From Sphingomonas sp. CBMAI 2297 (lineage in GTDB: Bacteria > Pseudomonadota > Alphaproteobacteria > Sphingomonadales > Sphingomonadaceae), in the NCBI RefSeq assembly GCF_029870595.1, contig NZ_JAPDIR010000001.1, positions 186,001 through 250,000 on the forward strand: a stretch of 64,000 nt of DNA. Direction: 5' to 3'. This document shows, piece after piece, positions 54,553 to 64,000 of this stretch. A program made the translations under genes and the position numbers. How positions within the stretch are numbered: position 1 is the first letter of the stretch; every line of letters begins with the position of its first letter. Below the pieces are notes generated by a model. That model had not been told where the DNA came from and made no database searches. It worked only from the letters and a program-made list of their open reading frames with translations.

Positions 54553-56384
54553 CCGAACACGCCGTGGAGATACCAGCTGAGATCGCCGGTCACCGCGCGC
54601 TCGCCATCGCCCGAACGGAACAGCCAGTAGCGGCGGCCCGCCTCGTCCTCGACGCGGAAATAGTCGCGCACGCTCATCCGCTCGGCGTCGCGCTTCCACC
54701 ATTCGCCCTGGATCCGCTCGGGGCCGTCGGCATGGATCACCTGATGGGCGCGGCCGCGCCAGGTGAAGCGGCGCGGGGCATGGTCGGGCAGCTCGGCCAT
54801 GACGTGATCCAGCCGTTCGGGCCGGGCGAGCAGCCGCGCGGGGCGCGGCCAGCACGGGTGCCAGGGCGGCAGGGGCGGATTGCGATCGAGCTGGCGGACA
54901 TCGTCGCGCTTCGCGCGCAGCGCCCCGCGCGCGGGCGGATCGAGCACCGGCGCGCGCGCCAGGGATCGCTCGGGCACGTCGCTTTCCACCGGCCGCATCC
55001 GCCACAGGGCGGCCAGGCCGATCCGCGTCGCCAGCGTGTCCACCAGCGTGGCGAGGTCGGGCGCGGCATCCTCGTCCAGCCGCTCGACCACCGGCTCGGG
55101 CCCGAGCACCCCGGCGCGGCGGACATGGAGCGTGATCGCATCGATGCCATAGCCGGGTTCGACATCCTCGATCCGGCGCCGGAGCAGGCGCAGGAGGTGC
55201 GCGCCGTCGCGGCTCGGCCGGGCGAGGCCGATGCGGATGCGCTGCGGCACGCCGTCGACGCGCTCGGCGACGCACTCGAGCGCCTGCACGCCCAGCCCCT
55301 CCGCCTCGAGCGCGGCGGCGAGGCGCGGAGTGAGCACGCCCAGCCAATGCGCGATCGCCTCGGCGGTGGCGATCGGCTCGGCGAAGCGCTGGCGGACGGC
55401 GATCGCCTCGGGCGGGATCACCGGATCGAGCGGCTCGGCGATGCGGCCCAGCGCCTGGTCGAGCCGCAATGCCGTGCCGCTGCCGAAGCGGCGGACGAGC
55501 GGCGCGCGGGGCAGGGCGGCGAGCTGGCCGATCCGTTCGACGCCCAGGCGCCTGAGCAGCTCCACCGCGGCCCCGTCGATGCGCAGCGCCGGGGTGGGGA
55601 GATCGGCGAGCGCGCGCGCCTGCTCGCCGGGCGGGCAGATGCAGCTTCCCCGGTAGCGGGCGAGCGCCCAGGCGGCGCCCGGCGTGTCGGCGACGGCGAT
55701 GCGGGCGGCGAACCCGGCGCGGGCGAGCAGGCGGGCAATGTGCCGCGCCATCTGCTCCTCGCCGCCGAACAGGTGCGCGGTGCCGGAAAGGTCGAGGAAC
55801 AGTCCGTCGGTGCCCGACAGCGCCGCGACCGGCGACCAGCGCCGCGCGGCGAGGATCGCCAGGCGCTTCAGCGCGGCGAGATCGCCCTCGGGATCGGCGG
55901 GGCGGATGTCGAGCCCCGGCACCTGCGCGCGCGCCTGGGTGATCGCCATGCCGGGCCGCAGCCCCAGTGCCTGGGCGGCGGGGCAGGCGGCGGCGATCTC
56001 GATCCGGCTGCCGCTGCGGATGGAAGTGACGAGGGGGGCGTATAATTCGTCCCCCAGCTCGCTGGGGGAGGGGGCGCGCGCAACGCAGTCGGGTGGTGGA
56101 GGGGCAGCGGGCGAAGCCCGCCGGCTGATGGCGGCGGCCCCGCCACCACGCCGCTTCGCGGCACGGTCCCCCTCCCCGAGCCGAGCTCGGGGAGGAACTG
56201 GTTCATCCGCCTGCGCCCATTTCGCGCCCGGCCGCCAATGGCCCTCATGCTGGGCCGGCTTGCGGAGTGGCGCCTGGGGCGTGGGGAGCGCGCGCGCGTC
56301 AGGCCGCGCGGCGGGGCGCGCTTCCGCCCGCCACAGCCTTTCGATGGGCCACAGCGGGAGGAAGAGCGCAGCGACCCGTTGCAT
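54549..56384 (-). CDS. imuB: ImuB, inactive Y-family DNA polymerase-like protein with in-frame repeat insertion
   Basis: This 611-residue Y-family-like protein recruits the mutasome through the clamp and ImuA. It begins with the usual RVAALFLPLWPIERLWRAE, and from about residue 118 continues with the standard body (IEIAAACPAAQALGLRPGMAI, LFLDLSGTAHLFGGE). Residues about 25-116 are extra compared with the roughly 500-residue family. Residues 61-115 are encoded by a palindromic interspersed repeat (56040-56204) read in frame. The body after the insert looks intact and the frame is open, so it is probably functional. Its ATG overlaps imuA by 86 nt. Confidence 0.93.
   Translation of the reverse strand: MQRVAALFLPLWPIERLWRAEARPAARPDARALPTPQAPLRKPAQHEGHWRPGAKWAQADEPVPPRARLGEGDRAAKRRGGGAAAISRRASPAAPPPPDCVARAPSPSELGDELYAPLVTSIRSGSRIEIAAACPAAQALGLRPGMAITQARAQVPGLDIRPADPEGDLAALKRLAILAARRWSPVAALSGTDGLFLDLSGTAHLFGGEEQMARHIARLLARAGFAARIAVADTPGAAWALARYRGSCICPPGEQARALADLPTPALRIDGAAVELLRRLGVERIGQLAALPRAPLVRRFGSGTALRLDQALGRIAEPLDPVIPPEAIAVRQRFAEPIATAEAIAHWLGVLTPRLAAALEAEGLGVQALECVAERVDGVPQRIRIGLARPSRDGAHLLRLLRRRIEDVEPGYGIDAITLHVRRAGVLGPEPVVERLDEDAAPDLATLVDTLATRIGLAALWRMRPVESDVPERSLARAPVLDPPARGALRAKRDDVRQLDRNPPLPPWHPCWPRPARLLARPERLDHVMAELPDHAPRRFTWRGRAHQVIHADGPERIQGEWWKRDAERMSVRDYFRVEDEAGRRYWLFRSGDGERAVTGDLSWYLHGVFG
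56040..56204. repeat. Palindromic interspersed element inserted within imuB
   Basis: The element contains nested inverted repeats: CCCCCAGC-TC-GCTGGGGG (about 56051-56068), GCGGGC-GAA-GCCCGC (56108-56122), a CCGC-TTC-GCGG pair (56150-56160) and CCTCCCCGAG with CTCGGGGAGG (56171-56195). The style, with short GC-rich palindromes and a GGTGGTGGAGGGGCAGCGGG tract, is that of dispersed non-coding repeats in sphingomonad and Caulobacter-type genomes. Here it is translated. Confidence 0.8.
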
Positions 56385-57048
56385 CGCATGCCTCCACTAT
56401 CGTCTCGAAACCCTCGCCCCCCTTTTGCCGCGCCAGCTCCAGCCGCCAGCGCGGCCGCCCGACGCCCGCCACCGGCAATGGCGCCGAAGGGGCGGACGTC
56501 ACGCGCCAGCGCGTCACCGCCGCCGAGGGCATGCCGATCGGATCGCTGCCCTCGCGCGCGGCGCGCTTCAGCAGCAGCGCGATCGTCCGCCCGCCCTCCG
56601 CCGCCAGCTGGAGCCGGCGCGTCGCGGTCATGTCCGCGCGCCTGGCCTCGCCGATCACCGCGCCCAGGCCGCGATGGCGCAGCCCTTCCTCCATGATCGC
56701 GAGCAGCTCGGCATCGTCCTTCGCCTCGGCATAGATCAGCCTTTTGGGATCGAGCCCCGACTGGGCGAGGCCGGGCGCGAACAGGTCGCGCCGCCGCACC
56801 ACCCAGAGCACCGGGCCCCAGGCGCGTGCCGCGAGCCCGGCGAGGAACAGGGTGGCCGCGCAATCATCGGCCATGTCGCTCGTGCCCGCCGCGACTTCGT
56901 GCAGCGCATCGAGCCTGAGACCGCCATCGGCAAGGCGCGAATCGATCGCCTCGATGCCGAAGGGCAGCGAAGGCCGCCGGCGGAAGCCACCGGTCTCGAG
57001 ACCGCGCAGCGTCTCGCGCAATTGCTTCAGGACGGCAGGATCGGCCAT
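56299..57048 (-). CDS. imuA: ImuA, RecA-like mutasome protein
   Basis: This 249-residue protein shows the ImuA pattern: LPFGIEAIDSRLADGGLRLDALHEVAAG (degenerate ATP-binding start without a good Walker A), LAARAWGPVLWVVRRRDLFAPGLAQSGLDPKRLIYAEAKDDAELLAIMEEGLRHRGLGAVIGE and TRRLQLAAEGGRTIALLLKRA. It resembles SulA/RecA folds and binds RecA and ImuB in SOS mutagenesis. A GTTC-N7-GTTC LexA box lies 27 bp before its ATG. The C-terminal part overlaps the start of imuB by 86 nt in another frame. Confidence 0.94.
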   Translation of the reverse strand: MADPAVLKQLRETLRGLETGGFRRRPSLPFGIEAIDSRLADGGLRLDALHEVAAGTSDMADDCAATLFLAGLAARAWGPVLWVVRRRDLFAPGLAQSGLDPKRLIYAEAKDDAELLAIMEEGLRHRGLGAVIGEARRADMTATRRLQLAAEGGRTIALLLKRAAREGSDPIGMPSAAVTRWRVTSAPSAPLPVAGVGRPRWRLELARQKGGEGFETIVEACDATGRCALPPAVAHRKAVAGGSAPRRAA

Positions 57049-57074
57049 GGGGCACGCGACTCGAGGAATAGGAT

Positions 57075-57089
57075 GTTCCTATTCTGTTC
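57075..57089 (-). promoter_or_regulatory. LexA box (SOS operator) of imuA-imuB-dnaE2-thpR
   Basis: GTTCCTATTCTGTTC is a perfect GTTC-N7-GTTC direct repeat, the alphaproteobacterial LexA site. It is 27 bp upstream of the imuA start. An M3 peptidase gene starts on the other side, 85 bp away, and could also be affected. Confidence 0.92.
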
Positions 57090-57173
57090 CTTATTGCCGA
57101 CGAGTCAATTGCCATTCCGCGGCGCGTGCCTAAGCTCGGCCGCAATTCGTCGTTTCCAGGGAGCCATCGGAAC

Positions 57174-59309
57174 TTGATCCGCAACCTCAGCCGCCGCCAG
57201 GCGCTTCTCGGCACCAGCGCCTTGCTCGCAACGCCTTTCATGGGGAGCCTCATGGCCAAAGCCGCCGACACCGCAGATGCTTCGCCGCTGCTCGCGCCCT
57301 GGCCGGGCGGCTATGGCGGCGTGCCTCCCTGGGACAAGTTCCGCGCCGAGATGTTCCCCGCCGCCTTCGAGGCCGCGATCGCCGAGCAGCGCCGGGAAAT
57401 CCATGCGATCCGCGATGCGCGCGCCGCGCCGACCTTCCACAATGTGACCGAGCCGATGCAGCTGGCCGGCGACATGATGGACCGGGTCCAGTCGGTCTGG
57501 GGCGTCTACACCAGCAACCTGGCCGACAAGCAGGTCCAGGCGATCGATCGCGAATGGAGCCCGAAGCTCACCCGGGCGAATGACGCGCTGTTCCTCGATC
57601 CCCTGCTCTTCGCCCGGGTGAAGGGCGCGTACGACACGCGCGCCGGCCAGAAGCTCGATGCGCAGCAGCTCCGCCTGCTCGAGCGCAGCTATCGCGGCTT
57701 CGTCCGCCGGGGCGCCGCCCTGTCCGATGCCGAGCGCGCCGAGGTCAGCCGGCTCAACCAGGCGCTCGCCAGCGCCTTTGCCGATTTCAGCCGGCGCCTG
57801 CTGGCGGACGAGGAAAGCTGGATTGTCCTCGACAGCGAGGCGCAGCTCGCCGGCCTGCCGGACAGCTTCAAGGCCTCGCTCAGGGCCGCGGCGGAGGAGC
57901 GCAAGCTGGCCGGATGGGCGGTGGTCAACACCCGCTCCTCGGTCGCGCCCTTCCTCACCTATTCGACCGACCGGGGGCTGCGCGAGAAGATCTGGCGCGC
58001 CTTCGTGATGCGCGGCGACAACGGCAATGCCAGCGACAACAAGGCCGGCATCGCCGAGATCCTGAAGCTGCGCCAGCAGCGCGCCAGGCTGCTCGGCTTC
58101 AGGAACCATGCCTATTACCGCATGGACGACACCATGGCCGAGACCCCGGCCAATGCGATGAAGCTGATGATGGCGGTCTGGCCCGCCGCCCGCGCGCGCG
58201 TCGCCGAGGAAGTCGCCGACATGCAGGCCCTGGCCGACAAGGAAGGGGCGAAGATCACGATCGAGCCCTGGGACTATCGCTTCTATGCCGAGAAGGTCCG
58301 CAAGGCGAAGTACGACCTGGATGAGAGCGAGGTGAAGCCGTATCTCGAACTCGGCAACATCCTCCAGGGCGCCTTCTACGCCGCCGGCCGGCTCTATGAC
58401 CTGGGCTTCAGGGAAGTGAAGGACGTGCCGGTGTTCGACCCCGCCGTGCGCACCTTCGAAGTGACCGACACGCGCACCGGCAAGAATCTCGGCATCTTCT
58501 ATTTCGACGGCTATGCCCGCTCGGGCAAGCGCTCGGGCGCCTGGGCGACGCGCTATCGCGGCCAGCAGAAGCTCGGCGGCGCACGCAACACGCTCGCCTC
58601 GAACAACAACAATTTCGTCAAGGGCGGCGCCGGCGAGCCGACGCTGATCAGCCTCGACGATGCGACCACGCTGTTCCACGAGTTCGGCCACGCGATCCAC
58701 AGCCTGCTCCAGAACGTCACCTATCCGGGGCTGGCCGGCACGCCGCGCGACTTCGTGGAATATCCCAGCCAGGTGAACGAGAACTGGCTGCTCACCCGCG
58801 ACGTGCTCGACAAGTACGCGAAACACTACAAGACCGGCGCGCCGATGCCGGCGGCGCTGGTCGACAAGATCGAGAAGTCGTCCACCTTCAACCAGGGCTT
58901 CGACACGGTGGAATATCTCGCCTGCGCGATCCTCGACATGCAGCTGCACGACCGCGAGGAACCGGTGACCGACATCGCCGCCTTCGAGAAGGAAGCGCTG
59001 GCGGCGCTCGGCATGCCCAGGGAGATCGTGCTGCGCCACCGCATGCCGCAGTTCAACCACCTCTTCTCGTCCGATGCCTATTCGGCCGGCTATTATTCCT
59101 ATCTCTGGTCCGAGACGATGGACGCGGACACCTGGGCGGCGTTCCAGGAGACGGGCAATGTCTGGGACAAGAAGACGGCGGACCGCTTCCGCGCGACTTT
59201 GCTCTCCACCGGCAACGAGACCGACCGCAAGATCGCGTACCGCGCCTTCCGCGGGCGCGATCCGGACGTGTCGGCGCTGTTCAAGCGGCGCGGATTCCCG
59301 GTGGCGTGA
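57174..59309 (+). CDS. M3-family zinc metallopeptidase (oligopeptidase/Dcp-type), exported
   Basis: This 711-residue metallopeptidase has a twin-arginine signal (NLSRRQALLGTSALLATPFMG). The zinc motif is HEFGH (from residue 502), and the downstream Glu ligand is in a helix of the VNENWLLTRD region. A late FSSDAYSAGYYSYLWSE block is typical of peptidyl-dipeptidase Dcp. It cleaves short peptides in the periplasm. The start is uncertain: TTG 57174 gives the Tat signal directly; GTG 57126 adds 16 residues. Confidence 0.93.
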   Translation: MIRNLSRRQALLGTSALLATPFMGSLMAKAADTADASPLLAPWPGGYGGVPPWDKFRAEMFPAAFEAAIAEQRREIHAIRDARAAPTFHNVTEPMQLAGDMMDRVQSVWGVYTSNLADKQVQAIDREWSPKLTRANDALFLDPLLFARVKGAYDTRAGQKLDAQQLRLLERSYRGFVRRGAALSDAERAEVSRLNQALASAFADFSRRLLADEESWIVLDSEAQLAGLPDSFKASLRAAAEERKLAGWAVVNTRSSVAPFLTYSTDRGLREKIWRAFVMRGDNGNASDNKAGIAEILKLRQQRARLLGFRNHAYYRMDDTMAETPANAMKLMMAVWPAARARVAEEVADMQALADKEGAKITIEPWDYRFYAEKVRKAKYDLDESEVKPYLELGNILQGAFYAAGRLYDLGFREVKDVPVFDPAVRTFEVTDTRTGKNLGIFYFDGYARSGKRSGAWATRYRGQQKLGGARNTLASNNNNFVKGGAGEPTLISLDDATTLFHEFGHAIHSLLQNVTYPGLAGTPRDFVEYPSQVNENWLLTRDVLDKYAKHYKTGAPMPAALVDKIEKSSTFNQGFDTVEYLACAILDMQLHDREEPVTDIAAFEKEALAALGMPREIVLRHRMPQFNHLFSSDAYSAGYYSYLWSETMDADTWAAFQETGNVWDKKTADRFRATLLSTGNETDRKIAYRAFRGRDPDVSALFKRRGFPVA

Positions 59310-59317
59310 CGGCGCAC

Positions 59318-59857
59318 ATGACCAACTATTTCCCGCCGGGTGATTGGTTTAAGCAAAGCGGAGAGGCGGCCCTCTCCGCGATGCGCGAGCCCGCACTTTG
59401 GCGCGATACGTCGATCGAGGGCTATAGCCGCCGTTCACGGCTGCTCGTAGTGCCAAGCTTCCAGGCGCCCTATGCGATTCGTATCGACCAACCGCTTGGA
59501 GATCTGCCCGAGGCGCATTTCGTGGAAACGGACGGCATGGGCGGCTACGATCCCGGGCGGGTGGCCTCGCGGGAGCGAGGGTTTCTGGAAGGCGAAATCA
59601 TTGCCGCGCTCCAAGATCATATCCGGGAGGCGCGCCTCGGCGAGCGGTTGGTCGAGCCGGAGCCAGGGAAGGACGATTTCGGAAATCCCAGCCCGGATGC
59701 CTATCAATCAGTATGGCTCGACGGCGCCAAGGTGATCTTCGAAGACAGGACGGTGGAGGGTTATGCGCTGGTGTCTCGCAGCGACGGCGATCTTGACGCC
59801 GCGCTCAAGGTACTCGCGCAGGTGTTCCTGTCGGCGCGAGGTGCGGCCCAGCGCTGA
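59318..59857 (+). CDS. Hypothetical protein with lower G+C
   Basis: This 179-residue protein matches no family I recognise. It is soluble and acidic, with motifs LLVVPSFQAPYAIRIDQPLG, VETDGMGGYDPGRVASRERG and DAYQSVWLDGAKVIFEDRTV. Codon use is less G/C-rich than its neighbours (for example GAT, TAT and TTT are frequent), which could mean recent acquisition. ATG 59318 or the GTG at 59306, which overlaps the peptidase stop, may start it. Confidence 0.65.
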   Translation: MTNYFPPGDWFKQSGEAALSAMREPALWRDTSIEGYSRRSRLLVVPSFQAPYAIRIDQPLGDLPEAHFVETDGMGGYDPGRVASRERGFLEGEIIAALQDHIREARLGERLVEPEPGKDDFGNPSPDAYQSVWLDGAKVIFEDRTVEGYALVSRSDGDLDAALKVLAQVFLSARGAAQR

Positions 59858-59895
59858 TTTTCATCGCGAATTCCCAGCATTTTGCCCGACATTTC

Positions 59896-59914
59896 AGGTC
59901 AGTACCCCTGACCT
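59896..59914. promoter_or_regulatory. AGGTCAG-N5-CTGACCT inverted repeat, possible operator
   Basis: A perfect 7-bp inverted repeat with a 5-bp centre lies directly upstream of a promoter-like CTTGCG-N16-TATAAC (59916-59943) in front of the bkd operon. It could be an activator or repressor site; the hairpin alternative would need a T-run, which is absent. Confidence 0.45.
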
Positions 59915-59915
59915 A

Positions 59916-59943
59916 CTTGCGCGGGCCTTTGAAATTTTATAAC
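59916..59943 (+). promoter_or_regulatory. Putative sigma-70-type promoter of the bkd operon
   Basis: CTTGCG and TATAAC spaced by 16 bp lie in an AT-rich pocket about 45 bp before the first ATG of the E1alpha gene. This matches alphaproteobacterial housekeeping promoters moderately well. Confidence 0.45.
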
Positions 59944-59960
59944 AATGGCGCGAAACGTGA

Positions 59961-62136
<2,176 letters not shown>

Positions 62137-62140
<4 letters not shown>

Positions 62141-63180
62141 CCGAGATGGTCACCGAAGCGGGTGCAACCACCCAGATGAACATGATCCAGGCGATCAATT
62201 CCGCCATGGACGTGATGATGGCGCGCGATCCGAACGTGATCGTGATGGGCGAGGATGTCGGCTATTTCGGCGGCGTCTTCCGCGCCACTGCCGGGCTCCA
62301 GGCCAAATACGGCAAGGCGCGCGCCTTCGACACCCCGATCACCGAGATCGGCATCATGGGCGTGGCGATCGGCATGGGCGCCTATGGCCTGCGCCCGGTG
62401 CCCGAGATCCAGTTCGCCGATTACATCTATCCGGCGCTCGACCAGCTCGTCTCCGAAGCCGCGCGCCTGCGCTATCGCTCGGCGGCGGACTTCACCGCGC
62501 CGATCACGATCCGCTCGCCCTATGGCGGCGGCATCTTCGGCGGCCAGACGCACAGCCAGTCGCCCGAGGGCATCTTCACCCATGTCTCGGGCATGAAGAC
62601 GGTGATCCCCTCGACGCCCTATGACGCCAAGGGCCTGCTGATCGCGGCGATCGAGGACAACGACCCCGTGCTCTTCCTCGAGCCCAAGCGCATCTATAAC
62701 GGCCCGTTCCACGGCCATTACGACCGCCCGGCCAAGACCTGGGCCGATCATCCCGGCGCGCAGGTGCCCCAGGGCTATTACCGCGTCGAGCTGGGCAAGG
62801 CCGCGGTGGTCCGCCCGGGCGAGGCGGTGACGATCCTCTGCTACGGCACGATGGTCCATGTCGTCGCCAACACGGTCGAGGAACTGGGCGTCGACGCCGA
62901 GATCGTCGACCTGCGCACGCTCGTCCCGCTCGACATCGCGACGATCGAGGAATCGGTGAAGAAGACCGGCCGCTGCCTGATCGTCCATGAGGCGACGCGC
63001 ACCTCGGGCTTCGGCGCCGAGCTCTCGGCCCAGGTGCAGGAGCGCTGCTTCTACCATCTCGAAGCGCCGATCGAGCGCGTCACCGGCTTCGACACGCCCT
63101 ACCCGCACAGCCTGGAATGGGCCTATTTCCCCGGCCCGGTCCGCATCGGCACCGCCCTCAAGAAGATCCTGAAGGACTAA
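62137..63180 (+). CDS. bkdA2: Branched-chain 2-oxoacid dehydrogenase E1 beta subunit
   Basis: This 347-residue protein has the transketolase-like pyrimidine domain and C-terminal domain of E1 beta: NVIVMGEDVGYFGGVFRAT, FDTPITEIGIMGVAIGMGAYG, FADYIYPALDQLVSEAARLRYRS, SPYGGGIFGGQTHSQSPEG, and the later VEELGVDAEIVDLRTLVPLD. With E1alpha it forms the ThDP-dependent heterotetramer. The ATG at 62137 overlaps the upstream gene; an upstream in-frame ATG at 62089 lies within it. Confidence 0.96.
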
Positions 63181-63181
63181 C

Positions 63182-64000
63182 ATGGCACGCTTCACCTTCC
63201 GCCTGCCGGACATCGGCGAAGGCATTGCCGAGGCCGAGATCGTCGCCTGGCACGTCAAGATCGGCGACAAGGTGTCGGAGGACCAGCAGGTCGCCGACAT
63301 GATGACCGACAAGGCCACGGTGGAGATGGAATCGCCCGTCTCCGGCGTGGTGGTCGAGCTGGCCGGCGAAGTCGGCGACCAGGTTGCGATCGGCTCGGCG
63401 CTGATGGTGATCGAAGTCGAGGGCGACGATGTTGTCGAGACGCCGGCCGCGGAACCGGCCGAGGCGGAGACGCCGGGTGTGGAGGAAGTCGTTGAGGCTG
63501 CTCCGGCGCCCGCACCCGCGCCCGCACCCATGCCCGCTCCGGAACCTGCGCCCGTCGCAGCATCCGAGCCCGTCGCGCACAAGCAGGTCCTCGCCAGCCC
63601 GGCGGTGCGCGCCCGCGCCAAGGATCTCGGCATCGACCTCGCCAGCGTGAAGGCGGACGGCAACCATGTCCGCCACGCCGATCTCGACGCCTATCTGCGC
63701 TACGGTAGCGGCCAGGGCTATCACGCCCCGCACGCCAGCCGCGCCCGCGAGGATCAGCCGATCAAGGTCATCGGCATGCGCCGCCGCATCGCCGAGAACA
63801 TGGCCGCATCGAAGCGCGCCATCCCGCATTTCACTTATGTCGACGAGATCGACGTGACCGCGCTGGAGGCGATGCGCGCCGACCTCAACGACAATCGCGG
63901 CCAGCGCCCCAAGCTGACCATGCTGCCGTTCCTCATCGTCGCGATCTGCCGGGCGCTGCCCGATTTCCCGATGATCAACGCGCGCTATGACGACGAGGCC
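63182..64000 (+). CDS. bkdB: Dihydrolipoamide branched-chain acyltransferase E2, truncated by window edge
   Basis: The first 273 residues are present. A lipoyl domain carries the lipoylated Lys44 (MMTDKATVEM). An Ala/Pro-rich linker (about 95-130) follows, then the peripheral-subunit-binding domain (LASPAVRARAKDLGIDLASVKADG) and the start of the catalytic domain (IKVIGMRRRIAENMAASKRAIPHFTYVDEID). The gene begins 1 nt after the E1beta stop. The HXXXDG active site lies beyond the window. Confidence 0.96.
   Translation, partial: MARFTFRLPDIGEGIAEAEIVAWHVKIGDKVSEDQQVADMMTDKATVEMESPVSGVVVELAGEVGDQVAIGSALMVIEVEGDDVVETPAAEPAEAETPGVEEVVEAAPAPAPAPAPMPAPEPAPVAASEPVAHKQVLASPAVRARAKDLGIDLASVKADGNHVRHADLDAYLRYGSGQGYHAPHASRAREDQPIKVIGMRRRIAENMAASKRAIPHFTYVDEIDVTALEAMRADLNDNRGQRPKLTMLPFLIVAICRALPDFPMINARYDDEA

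Noticed and set aside
54549..56384. imuB as a pseudogene because of the inserted repeat
   Set aside because: The frame is intact throughout, overlaps with imuA and dnaE2 are normal, and the domain after the insert retains family motifs.

Overview
The window is chromosomal DNA of very high G+C with dense, strongly G/C-ending codon use. The content points to an alphaproteobacterium of the sphingomonad type. The markers are a SciP/DUF1153 CtrA-inhibitor homologue, a LinKLMN-like Mce lipid-import operon, a GTTC-N7-GTTC LexA box of the alphaproteobacterial kind in front of imuA-imuB-dnaE2, several TTG/GTG starts, and many 4-nt (ATGA/GTGA) or 1-nt (TGATG) start/stop overlaps. There is no phage, integrase, transposase or CRISPR array. 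One tRNA gene (Ser-GGA) is present. Both window edges cut genes: an Hsp70-family protein on the left and the branched-chain 2-oxoacid dehydrogenase E2 on the right.

Layout, left to right. 1-6.6 kb is a copper/metal island: copD and copC on the minus strand, diverging from a three-gene CnrY-CnrX-CnrH-like unit (anti-sigma, periplasmic metal sensor, ECF sigma) that runs into copA (multicopper oxidase) and copB. 6.6-11 kb holds a fosmidomycin-resistance-type MFS exporter with a divergent AraC regulator, an aberrant M19 dipeptidase-like protein, tRNA-Ser and a secreted cyclophilin. 11-14.6 kb is the Mce/Mla-type ABC operon. 14.7-24.8 kb carries a HAD phosphatase, a DUF445 protein, an RND pump with its adaptor, two YeaQ/GlsB stress proteins around a SIMPL protein, sciP and mnmA. 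25-32 kb carries hydrolases, PhzF, a CDF metal exporter, PdxH, a stand-alone LigD-type polymerase domain and an acyltransferase. 32-38.5 kb has a TonB-dependent receptor behind a Fur-like box, a DUF4198 protein, and the fused circularly permuted ATP-grasp/Alpha-E protein with its transglutaminase partner. 38.6-45.3 kb is mostly housekeeping (DnaJ-like, YihY, FabI, AroC, PurA). 45.5-50.6 kb has a large hybrid histidine kinase, an FAH-family protein and Ogt. 50.7-57.1 kb is the SOS mutasome operon imuA-imuB-dnaE2-thpR. 57.2-64 kb has an M3 peptidase, an orphan protein and the bkd operon with an alpha/beta hydrolase between E1alpha and E1beta.

The strongest leads are: (i) an ECF-sigma/CnrX-type metal sensor with all five CnrX metal ligands conserved, wired next to copper-resistance genes; (ii) a palindromic interspersed element inserted in frame in imuB, adding about 55 residues near the front of the Y-family domain; (iii) the SOS mutasome operon ending in a 2'-5' RNA ligase/cyclic phosphodiesterase; (iv) the ATP-grasp/Alpha-E/transglutaminase pair, a widespread system of unknown product; and (v) small-scale structural features: a 22-bp perfect inverted repeat, a dispersed GTCATCCCCGC...GGGATGAC family, and a 33-bp-period duplication of the purA 3' end.

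All assignments are from reading sequence only. No database search or structure prediction was run.
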